Positions 10,399 through 21,200 of a DNA stretch of 62,000 nt are shown one piece after another (positions within the stretch are counted from its first letter, which is position 1; each line of letters starts with the position of its first letter). The stretch comes from Gnetum montanum (taxonomy: Eukaryota; Streptophyta; Gnetopsida; Gnetales; Gnetaceae): contig MNCI01028403.1 of assembly GCA_015680685.1 (NCBI GenBank), positions 7,706 through 69,705 of the forward strand. The letters are read 5' to 3'. The notes under the pieces are model-generated. The model was given only the letters and a program-made list of their open reading frames with translations. It ran no database searches and was not told the DNA's origin. The translations under genes were made by a program, and so were the position numbers.

Positions 10399-12944
10399 CT
10401 AAATCAATAGAGATGTTGTATTGAACCCAAAGTCCATAGATTTTTCTCTCACACAGCTAGATTTATCTTGGCTAAAAAAGTCTCCAAAAATTTGCCAAGA
10501 TGGAATTAGCCATGGGAGGTTAAGATTAGGACTTAACACGGTGAATACTTGTTGGTCTTTGGTTTCTAACTTTCTTGTGTTGCTTCTATTCACAACCATG
10601 TACATGACTAAATCTTGAGTCATTAGTCCTAATGGTCTAAAGTAGAGAAATTAATAAACACTGTTTCATTCCATTCTTTTGTAATGAAAGATTTGAAAGA
10701 AAGGAAGTTCTTGTGAAAATGATCGTAGAAGCTACTTTGGTTTGGCAAGTTCTTGCCCAACTAATGAATTTGAAATGCATTCAAGGATTTAAGAGATATC
10801 ACTTGAAGTTTAATGATTATCCTAGCAAATGAAGTGTTGAGAGGGTTGGTAAATGTGGTGAAGTGGGTTGTAGAACTTCAAAAGAATTTGATTGTAAGTA
10901 TAGTCAAATACATATAGAAAATATGATGTATTAGAAGTATGATATGGAAGAATATAACCATGTTAAATTAGCATTCCTTGAGGAATCTGACAACCCATCA
11001 CAAGCTGCATGATCTAAGTAATGTCTCATTAACTAAGGTGGTAGGTGAGCAAAACCCTAACTTGTTTTTAAGTGGCTATACCTAGGCTTGAACCTGAGTT
11101 TTTGAGCTTTAAAACAAGCAACTTACCATCATTCTAAATAATGGCTTAATCCTCCATTATCCTTAAGAATAATCTTAACTTCTATAATATTTATAAACTA
11201 ACATAATCAATCTTTTTCTAGTCCTTGTGTTACCACATCATATAGGTTTAGTTCCATAAAAGAAAGTCATTTACTCTTGAGGGCTTTGTCGTCACACAAA
11301 GAGAAACAAGGGTATTTTTATTAGTCAAAGAGATATGTATTTTTATGCTCTTTTTAAAAGGCAAATAAGTAGCCATTAGCCTAAAACTAAGACTTTTTAA
11401 TTTAGAAACTTCAAGTCATAAGTTTGATTTTAGTGGATGGTGTTAAGTTATAAACTTATAGAAAGATAATCATGTTCCAATCACCTCAATAATTATTAGT
11501 TTTAATTTGAGTCACCCCTTTCCTCTTTATTAATGGTTATCAAACTTCCTTTCTCACAAAATTTATCCCAGACAAAAGAAAATTTGTTATAAAGAAAAGG
11601 ATTTTACATTTAAATAAAGAAGATATAATTGATTATGATATAAGGAGTCTTATATCTTATCACAAGCTTTTTTATGACCTTTATATCCTTATGCAATTAA
11701 CTTTTCATTGTTTTCATTTTTATTAAGAAAATACATACACTTCCTAAATATACTCCGTATTTTTAAGCCAACAAAAATTAAATATGAAATGTCTTTCCAT
11801 TTTTTAACACTAAACATATTGCTACCATGGTAGGAAAGGGACCGGCCTGTACAATACCGTAAAAGGGTTACATAGTGAGAATGATGGTGCTGTTCATTAA
11901 TGCAAACATCGTAACTTTCTTGAACGTGGCAGCATAGAGGGTCAGAATTTTTTCTTTTTCAAACACTTCCCACGCATTGAATGTCTCCTGCTGAACATTT
12001 TAACGCGCACATAGATACATGATGTATCAAGCACTTTGAGTATGAAATTACCATGCATATTCTGGGATTGAGTTTCTATTTCGCAGCGTATGGAGATTCC
12101 CTCATTCTGTATCCTCACCCGCACATTCTCTGACAATTCTGCAGCCTTGAATACTGCATCTTCTGTTCGTGAACAGAGTAACCCGCTGATGATCTTATGT
12201 ATCGCTTATCTCTTATCCTGGTGATTGAGAGTAATTAATGTCCTTGTTAAAGTTTCGATATCATTGACTTATTTAATATTTTCTTTAATTAATAGTTCTC
12301 TGAAAAAATTAATTTCTATACATCCGAAGAATCTATCAGTTTACAGAAAATACATTCAGTTTACGGACAACTATATTCAATATTAATATAATTTACAATT
12401 TTCTTAATACTGCTTTAGCGAATAATTCATTGATGTGATGTTTAGCATTTTCATGTTTCATAATATTTTAAAAAATGCATGTTGTGCATCTTTTTCTATC
12501 AATAGGCATAATCATCTTAGTCTTCATATGTCTTACCTTTGAAGATGATGTTATATTACTTTTACTCATGTACACAAATATACAAAAATGCCTAAATTCA
12601 AATACTCTAATTCATCATCTTCATCATGGAACTTAAGTCTAATATTTTCCAATAAATTTTAGTTTTTTTTTGCTATCTTTTCAAAACATTCTCTTTTATA
12701 ATTTTTCAACCATGTCCTGAATTCATTATTGCATTAAAACATTTAAAATTTTTCATTTGTAGTCATAGTTTTATTTTATGATACCATCCTTGACATTTTT
12801 GGGTCATCCCTCCTGAAATCTTATTGCCTATTGTTATTTTCACTATTGAAATAAAATTTTAAGAAACATAAAAAAATAATATATTACCTCAGCTTTTAAC
12901 CATAACATATTATCTCTTGCATACAAAATTTATTTTAAACTTAA
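10399..12944. other. No recognisable gene; diverged block related to 13.3 kb
   Basis: Mostly AT-rich unique-looking sequence. The block at about 10430-10615 shares collinear words (CATAGATTTTT, AATACTTGTT, CACAACCAT) with 13310-13425. A short minus-strand frame at 11942-12136 has no clear identity. Confidence 0.4.
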
Positions 12945-13070
12945 ATGATTTTTTTGGTTTTCCCTTCCGAATCCATTAGAAATAGAGTTAAATATAGAAT
13001 GTTTGTTGCAGGTAACGGTGAGGCTATTTTGAATTTCTCACTCTACCTCAATTCAATGCTCATAAGTAGA

Positions 13071-13136
13071 TTTGAAAACAACAACATACAACATACAGAG
13101 AAATTTGAAAACAACAACATACAACATACAGAGAAA
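13071..13136. repeat. Perfect 33-bp tandem duplication
   Basis: A 33-bp unit starting TTTGAAAACAACAACATAC is present twice in a row (13071-13103 and 13104-13136) with no differences. It is a recent local duplication about 0.5 kb upstream of the receptor-kinase fragment. Confidence 0.9.
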
Positions 13137-13603
13137 TCTGTCTTGTATCAATCACTCTAGTAGGAAATTAGTCTTTATTCCATTTCCTGATGGAAGACCC
13201 CTTCTTCTCCCGAAATCATTATATCCACCCCCAGAAACAAATAAGTTTTTTACGAAGAGTCCAAGTTACATTGTAACCCACACCGCACAAATCTTAGCAG
13301 AACGACCAAAGTTGCATAGATTTTTATCAACTGGTAAAATCGGTGGTGAGGGATGGAGATTAAGACGTGACATGCCAAATACTTGTTATAAGTTTATCTG
13401 TGCTTCTGTCCACAACCATTTAAATGACCAGATACGCCTCTTCAGTCTCTGATAATTGGACTGGAGAAAGAAAACAAATTAGTGGTTTATTTCAGTATTT
13501 TATTAAAAAATAATATTCGGTACAAATAATGCTACAAGCTTAACTCTGGCAAGTTCTTTCCCATTTTGAGTGCATGTGTTAGAAATTTGAAACCAGCTTC
13601 ACC

Positions 13604-14323
13604 ATGCATAGCAACTTGGACCCAACTTTTCCAATGAAAAAGAGGCAGCAACTCATGAACCGGTGTATCCTTGTTTTGCTTTTTGCTGCAAATTTCGTTC
13701 ATGCCCAAAACGGTATTCAGAATTCAGAATTTTTGTCCTTAAAGATTTATGAAACTGGTTTTAGAAATTCTAAGTTTCGGACAGCGGAAAAAATTGCAGG
13801 GTTTTTGAATATTCCTTGCGGATCAAAATCCAATTTGACAGATGATAGAGGATTGGTTTGGGTGCCGGATACAAATTACATCCAACTCGGCCAAGCACAA
13901 CGTGTCTCTGAAACCGTGTCCTCTGAGCATGTTTACATGCAAAATCTGAGAAAATTTCCCAAACCTCTGAACAAGTCGTGCTATGGGATCCCCTGGTCTT
14001 CAACTCACCCTTTCCTTCTCAGACTGTCCTTTTACAATAAGAATTGGCCCCGTATGTTCAATTATTCTGTTGAGACGGCAGACATGCTTTATGAATCGAA
14101 CGATTTGGATGCGAATGATACTGAATATGAACATATTTCTGGTGACGATGGGAACAACGGTATATATATGCCTGAACAGAATGAGTGAGGCAACAGATCC
14201 ATTCATATCTGCCATTCAGATGATCGAATTCAAGGATGGGATGTACCAGTGGGCAAAGCCACAAGTTATGCTGGTAGTGCTCGCCAGACTTGATATTGGC
14301 GGCAAAGATCTCTCAGTAATAAG
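13604..14323 (+). pseudogene. Malectin-like receptor-like kinase, 5' exons, frameshifted
   Basis: Exon 1 (13604-13712; starts at 13604, 13634 or 13655 are possible) encodes a signal peptide, MNRCILVLLFAANFVHAQ. A GT-AG intron of 87 bp (13713-13799) follows, placed right after the signal peptide as is usual in this family. Exon 2 encodes a malectin-like domain: FLNIPCGS, then LVWVPDTNYIQLG, LRKFP, CYGIPW, and FLLRLSFYNKN. Near 14130-14170 the frame shifts by one. In the new frame the domain continues with YICLNRMSEATDPFISAI and KDGMYQWAKPQVMLV. It ends at a consensus donor (AAG|GTACGT, 14324) at the expected exon end. No kinase or transmembrane exon follows before element B. Such receptors sit in the plasma membrane and sense cell-wall or pathogen cues. 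This copy is a broken, 3'-truncated gene fragment. Confidence 0.8.
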
Positions 14324-15358
14324 GTACGTTTCTCAACACATCCGTGTTTTCCAAGTGCTCGTTCAAAAATTAGAAAAGAAAGAAGAAGAAAAGGGGAAGA
14401 AAGAATTGGGGAAAGGTATGGCTGAGTTATTAGTTGGGAAACTTTAAGCCCTCTTGGATCACTGTAAAATAGAGAAGTAACACAAGCGTGGGGACTAAAA
14501 AAACTACTTTTAATATGCTTCACAAGATTTTGGTTTGCAACATTATAGAATCATAAGTATCTTGTTCGTAGAAGACTGAATTGAGACAGTAGTTACCAAA
14601 ACTTTTAGGAATTGCAATCGGAATAAGAAAGATGATAATTTTAGGTCCCTAAAAGTTTTTACTCCTAAAATATTGAAATTACGTTTCAAAAGTAAAGTTT
14701 TCAATAAACAGCATTATATCATTGTTTATGTTCATGGAAAATAGATAATTAGATATATCTCTTTTTCACAAAATATGAAATAAGGGTAAAAATATATGTT
14801 TAAAGTAAAAATTGTTTAGGAATGTAACTGAGAAAAGCGAGGGAGAATTCCGATCGCTCTGTTCGTACAAATTTTGGAAGAATCGCGATTCCGATGAACC
14901 ATAATTTTTTTCTTCAATATTCCTCTTTTAATTTATTGATTAGGTACCCAAACGATAATTTTGATCGCATCTGGTATGCTTGGATTTTGTCTGTGACTTT
15001 GATTTCTACCTCTTCAGAAATTGATGCAAACTCCACTACAGAAGTTCCTCCATCTGCTGTGATGCAGCTCAACTTCTTAATGCTTCATACTCTGTAGTTT
15101 TTTATCCAACTTTGAGCAACATATTGGTGCTTCTCTATTTTTATGTTGTTGAGGATACGACGGAATCCATTACTTTCAATGTTGCCCTTGACGGAATCCA
15201 TTACTTTCAATATTTGAATATTTGAATTATTTATCATTTTGCAAATTACACAAATTATTTTAACTTTCACTGTCAAATTAAATTGAAGTATTTAAATATT
15301 AAATTAAATCTAAACTTTTATTTTGATATTTTGTTTAAAATATTGTTATTATTGTTTG
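14324..15358. other. Intron remnant and AT-rich DNA, no gene
   Basis: This starts as the intron after the malectin exon, and no next exon is seen. It contains a 22-bp direct repeat beginning GACGGAATCCATTAC at 15159-15180 and 15190-15211. From 15211 on it is very AT-rich. Confidence 0.5.
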
Positions 15359-15448
15359 TCACATTACCCTTTCCAGCTGAGACTATTCCCGGGTTTCTGT
15401 ACCCGAGTTTTCACACGTGTTCGCGTGTCCAAAATTTACACATCAACA
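15359..15448 (+). repeat. End of the 5' LTR of element B
   Basis: The LTR ends in CATCAACA at 15448, matching inverted the TGTTG start of the 3' LTR at 23226. Two small stems lie just before the end: CGGGTTTCTGTACCCG, and ACACGTGTTCGCGTGT. I cannot find the beginning of this LTR upstream, so the left limit given here is arbitrary. It is either truncated or too diverged from the part of the 3' LTR that survives. Confidence 0.5.
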
Positions 15449-15454
15449 ACCTTT

Positions 15455-15471
15455 TGGCACTAGAAGGAGGG
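15455..15471 (+). other. Primer-binding site of element B
   Basis: TGGCACTAGAAGGAGGG, six bases after the LTR end. It is the same type as in elements C and D. Confidence 0.65.
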
Positions 15472-15842
15472 CAGTTTCTCAACCTTTTCTTTACTTTCCT
15501 TTTATGTTTCCTTTTGTTTAAAAAATATAAATTATCATTTCTTATTTCTGTCTATTTAATTTTTGCCCCTTTATTTTCAATTTTACTACTTTATTTTAAT
15601 TTCAAAATTTTCAAAATTTATATTCTAGAAATCCTTTTTAATTTATTTTTTTGAAATTTTATTTAGGTGATTTAAATTATTTTACTTTTTATTTACTTTC
15701 CTGAAATTTTACAATTTCAATTTTCTTTTAAAAATTTTAAAAAATAAAAAATATAGTATTCAAATGTTTTTTTTATTTTCTTTAATTTTCATAGTTTATT
15801 AGCATTTTACATTTCTTGTTATTTTTTCATTTTATGAGTGAA

Positions 15843-15937
15843 CTTTTTTACGGAGTATCTCAACAAAGAACTCATACTCCTACCCCTAGNCTTTTTTACG
15901 GAGTATCTAAACAAAGAACTCATACTCCTACCCCTAG
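15843..15937. repeat. Duplicated 47 bp around a single N (assembly join)
   Basis: Bases 15843-15889 and 15891-15937 are the same 47 bp with one mismatch, separated by N at 15890. This is the pattern of two overlapping contig ends joined without merging. The ancestral gag frame probably has only one copy. Confidence 0.8.
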
Positions 15938-17270
15938 TCAACCAGCTACTCGTCAATCTACTTTGAGAAAACAACGAGCTTCACTTTTTCCAAGTACAAT
16001 TCCTAAAAAATCTCGAACTAAGATGACAGCCCATTAACCCTCGGCTCCCTTAGTAAGGAATCCTTTTAACTTTCACAACTACCACGACATACCAAAGTCT
16101 CTTCAAAACACAAACTTATTCTTCGATCCTTCAACCCCTACGAATGATGCACATCAACACATACAATGTTTTGAAACATTATTAGGGATCCACAACATTA
16201 TACATAATGATGTGACATGCAGGGTGTTTGTAACAACGTTTAGGACCAAAACAACCCAATGGTTCTTAATGCTTCCTGATGCCTCTATCAACACATGGCA
16301 AGAATTCAAGAACAAGTTTTTGAATCAATTTGACAAATTTACAAGCCCTGCTATCGCATCAAGCAATTTTATCAGCCTAAGAAAGCTACCCGGGGAAAAC
16401 GTTATGAATTATAATCTTAGATTCCTCCATCAACTTGCCTATGTGCCAAATGAGATGCGACCACAACCACATGGTATTCTCAACTTCTATCTCTCTACCA
16501 TCGATCCATTATTTGCTTATGCTATCAAATCTGATCCCAACATAATGGAAATACAAGGTGCGATGTCAAAGGCTGTGGAATTAGAGCAAATAACCTTTAT
16601 GAACAACATCCAAACCCAATTTGGGATGATGAGTTTCAGCAACCTGATGCAATTAAACCCACTCCTACCAAGTTTTCAAACACCTAATATTATGCCTCAA
16701 GTTGTTTCTTCTTTTCAATCAACTCCACCTTTAAGTAATTACTCACAAGGCCCCATGTCCTCTTCATTCTTACCATCCAACACTGGTTTGAATGATGATG
16801 AATCAAAAGCCTTGATTCAATCCATCATAAACCCAAATGGGACATCAAAATCTGTTGAACCACCAATCCAAACTCAAAATCAGATGACCCAAATACTTAC
16901 TTCACTACAAAAACTATCCAATGAAATAGTTGAGTTAAAGAGAAACAATAGTAAAAGCACTATACAACCAAGTGCATCAACCAATGATGATTATTGTCGT
17001 CTTCACAATACGAGGCAACATTCTGAAAAGACTTGTCCTCAGTTCATGACATTGTATGGTGATAATACCCAAGGGTAACAAAATGGAAAAACCCCTATCA
17101 TGGTTCTTGATGTGCCTCATGAGACAGAAAATGAAGAGGTTTCCTCATTAGAACAAGTCATGGTAGGCGACTCTAACCCACACAACACTCGTTACCGTAA
17201 AATCAGTGACATTATGAATGCTACACAACGACAAACTAGAAACAATTTCTATACACCTCCAAAAAAAACA

Positions 17271-17364
17271 GTTTCTAGTTCAAACAATGGAAACAATCAA
17301 TCTGGGTCATCTCAANAGAGTTTCTAGTTCAAACAATGGAAACAATCAATCTGGGTCATCTCAA
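17271..17364. repeat. Duplicated 45 bp around a single N (assembly join)
   Basis: Bases 17271-17315 and 17320-17364 are identical, with N at 17316. The same kind of join as at 15890, inside the gag C-terminal region. Confidence 0.8.
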
Positions 17365-17571
17365 GTAATTGCCCCACAACAACCAAACCCCCCATCTGTA
17401 CTTAGGAAAGTTCCATCTCAACAAGAAGCCAAAGATGAACCTAAGAATTATGATTTGGTTGAGGACTTAAAAAGAGTGAAAGCCAACATTTCGATGTATG
17501 ACCTTCTACAATTTAACGAAATAAAAGAAGTGATTCGGGATATGTTTCATACACCTATAGCCCAAAGATAA

Positions 17572-18266
17572 AGATCCCCAATTCCCGAAAGGCATGTACA
17601 CTTTGCAGAAAATCCTAACACGTTACCAGGACAAAACATGGATAATTCTATGTCTAGCAGAAAGGATCATCCCCCTTTCCTAACCACTCTGATTATCTTA
17701 GAAAATAATGTCCATAACTATTTAATGGATTCAGGTGCAACTGTTAGTGTTATGCCTCTGGACATTTGTAATACCTTAGGAGCACAAATGATACCACAAA
17801 CTAAAAATGTGATTCAACTTGATGGATCTAGCGTACCTGTAGTAGGGTTATTAAAAGGAGTAAAAGTACAACTTAAGAAATACCCTACATTTACATGTTA
17901 TACAGACATCCTAGTAGTTGACATGAAACCCACATATGGTGTGCTCTTATCTAGAACTTTTGGAGCTAAGTTTGGGGGCTTCTTTAAGTCAGACTTCTCA
18001 GAATTATTGATCACAGTTAAAGGAAAATCTGAATATATGATTATACCTAGGAAACCCTTTTATAAGCAAATGGTAACAACTTTTGATCAACAAACTACAT
18101 CTCTAGGAAATCAGTGGTCGAACTAGGACTTGGCGAATATTCCTTAAACGATGATATAGATGAGGCTACATACATAAATCCTTTTGCATCCACATGTTCC
18201 ACTCAATACTATCAAGCTTTTAGAGAATATGAGAAGGTGTATGAAGATATTTTGCCATATCACTAA
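17572..18266 (+). pseudogene. Protease and spacer of element B
   Basis: An aspartic protease that would cleave the polyprotein. The active-site motif MDSGATVSVMP (17728-17760) is intact, followed by VVGLLKG and, at the expected distance, ILVVDMKPTYGVLLSRTF. The open frame with an internal ATG runs 17638-18126 and ends at a TAG. That TAG is created by a one-base shift near 18095: in the other frame the text continues as SVVELGLGEYSLNDD and runs on, through one TAA at 18264, directly into pol. Gag, protease and pol were therefore one polyprotein, without a programmed stop that I can identify. Confidence 0.75.
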
Positions 18267-21200
18267 CATGGTGGAAAAACCTTTCTTTTTGGTGACCCAC
18301 CACCACTAGGAAATGATACAGACATAAGTGAGATTTTAACTAATGAAATATTAGAAGATGAACCAAAATTTGATGATGATCACTGTTACCTTGATCAAAG
18401 GGCCAATTTTTTAGATTTTACAAACTTGAATACTTGGATATTAAGAGTGGATGGTGCTTCTTCCAAGAAAGGATGTGGAGCTGAAATAATGCTTATACCT
18501 CCTGGTGAAGCTCCTATTCTTAAAGCTATTAATTTCACTCAACCTATGACCAACAATATGGTTGAGTATGAAGCACTAATTCACAGGATCAAATTAGCTA
18601 AACACTACGATTTGTCTAAACTTAAAATCTATAGTGACTCCCAACTGATAGTAAACCAAGCTAATGGTCTATTTGATGATAAAGACATCACCATGAAAGC
18701 ATACAAAGCTTACGTTCTCGAACTTATTAAAGAATTTGAACGTGTAACCATTGAAAATGTGCCTAGAGAAGAAAATCATATTCCTGATGCACTAGCCCAA
18801 ATGGCTACCACTTTAGATGTCCCTTTTAAGCGTAATGCTTGGGATTCAGAAATCATTATTGAAAAGGTGAAGTCTTATTCTATTCCTGATAACATCTCTT
18901 ATTTTCAAGTGTTTGTTGATGATGGCCATATTTGTAAATTCATATTTTCTGAAGGAGAATTTAATGATCAAGGAGATAAATCCAAGGATGTTGTGTTCTT
19001 AAATAAGATATCTCCTGAAACTACAGTCAGGGAAGCTTTATTTGATGATCTATACACCAAGGCCCCAGATTTATCTAAAAATAATAATTGGCAAATGTTA
19101 GCTCAAACTGAAACAATTCAAGTTCAAAAGGGAGGAAAACAATACCCTGTTAAAATAGGAGCTTGTCTACATCCAGATGAAAGACAAAGCTTTGTTGACC
19201 TATTACATGAATTCAATGATGTTCTAGCTTGGACGTACAAAGACCTTAGGACTTTCAATCCACTAGTGATGACACATACCATTCCCCTTAGGTCAGAAAC
19301 AAAACCATTTAGGCAAAAGCTTAGACCTGTGAATCCAAAGATTGAAATCCGTATGAAAGAAAAAATTGATAAACTTCTAGAATCCAAAATAATTTATCCA
19401 GTAAGACATTCCTGTTGGATCTCAAACATAGTACCCGTTAGGAAACAAACTGGTGAGTTAAGGTTATGCATTGATTTTCGTAACCTTAATACTTATTGCA
19501 TCAAGGATAATTATCCACTTCCTCTTATGGAGGAGTTATTGCAAATTGTGAATGGTGCTCAAATGTATTCCTTTTTGGATGGGTATTTAGGGTATAACCA
19601 AATTTTAGTGAATAAGAAGGACCAATATAAGACAGCTTTTACAACAAAGTGGGGAACCTTTCAATTCGCTAAAATGCCATTTGGCCTTATAAATGCTGGC
19701 TCTACCTTCCAAAGAGCTATGGACAAAACTTTTGAGGGGCTAATTAGAAAGTGTATTATTATCTACCTTGACGACTTAACTGTTTTCTCTAAAGATAGAG
19801 GTATGCACCTTAGAGACCTTAGGAATGTTTTTATGAGATGTAGACAATTTGGCATCACCTTAAATGCAAAGAAATCCATCTTTGGTGTTCAAAGTGGTAA
19901 ATTTCTAGGTCATATAGTGACCAAAGAGGGGATTGCGATTGATCCTGAGCGAGTAAATGCAATTTTAGAAGTACCTTACCCTTTATCCAAGACTGATCTA
20001 AGGGCTTTCTTTGGTAAGATTAATTTTGTTAGACGATTTATCCCAATTTATGCTGAATTAGTTAGACCATTGAATGACATGCTTAAGAAAGATAGTAATA
20101 TGCATTGGACAAATGATAGAAAGAATGCATTTCTTGCTATTAAAGAAGCAATAATTGATGCACCTATCTTAGCTTCTCCTTGGTATGAAAATGATTTCTA
20201 CTTATATGCCTTTTCTAGCTATGTTACAGCCGCTGCTATCTTAACCCAAGACATAAATGATCAAGGTGAAAGATCCATAGCTTTCATGTCTGCACCTCTA
20301 AAGGATGCCGAATTAAGATACTCACCCATAGAGAAGCAATTGTATGCTGTGATAAAAGCCTTGAAGAAATTCCGCTACTACTTGTTAAACTCAAAAGTCT
20401 TCGTCATTGTCCCTGATCCAACCACCATTGCTTTAGCCAAATTACAAGATCCTAGTGAGAAACGCGCTAAGTGGGTTATGAAGCTTCAAGAATTTGATAT
20501 TCAATGGAAGGTAGCAAAGTTAGTTAGAGGGACTGATCTTGCTAAATTAATAGCTAAAGCTTCAACCTTGGAAAATTGTGATACATCCATAGATAAAGAA
20601 TCAATTCCTTTTCATATATTATCCATCAATGAAGGAAATGATATCCCATTTGCTCCCAATCAGTTGTATGATCCATGGTATGGGGATGTCAAGTTTTATT
20701 TAACCTTCCATAGATGTCCTTCAGATTTACCTAAATATAAAAGAAAGCTCTTAATATCAAAATGTTCTAAATACCCACTAATAAGTGGTGAACTATTTAG
20801 AAAGAACTTCCAAGGGATATACCTTAAGTATTTGAACCAAGAGCAAGCTAACAATGCTGTAAAACAACTTCATAATGAAGGACATATAGGATACCGCTCA
20901 TTAGTTCATAAAATTGTGAGAGCTGGTTATTATTGGCCTACTATGATTAATGATAGTTATAACCTAGTTAAGACATGTGTCCAATGCCAGATATTTAAAG
21001 GTAAAGAATCCAAGAGTTCAGCCCCATTACAACCTATAATAGAAACAAGACCATTTGCCCAATGGGCCTTAGATTTTATTGGAGTGATCAATCCTTTATC
21101 TACCACCCTACATAAGTTCATTTTGACAGCCACTGATTATTGCACACGTTGGTTAGAGGCGAAAGCAACCAAAACTGTGTCATCTCGTGAGGTCATTCGT

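Larger units (their letters stand above)
15834..17571 (+). pseudogene. gag of element B
   Basis: The structural protein of the virus-like particle. The frame starts at the ATG at 15834 (MSELFYGVS) and continues through three in-frame TAA codons (16035, 17076, 17569). The capsid-like core (about 16180-16620) shows the Retrotrans_gag pattern, with TTQWFLMLPDASINTW and FKNKFLNQFDKF. A zinc knuckle of the form C-X2-H-X4-H-X4-C (YCRLHNTRQHSEKTC) is at about 16990-17035. Element D has the same spacing. Two single Ns (15890, 17316) are each flanked by near-perfect duplicates of about 46 bp, so the lengths near these points are unreliable. Confidence 0.75.

Noticed and set aside
11942-12136. Minus-strand frame of 64 codons starting MSENVRVRIQ
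   Set aside because: The text looks protein-like, but I could not assign it to a family and no further exon was found nearby.
15283-15654. Plus-strand frame across the LTR end and primer site of element B
   Set aside because: It crosses the primer-binding site and consists mostly of AT-rich leader codons (F, L, I, K).
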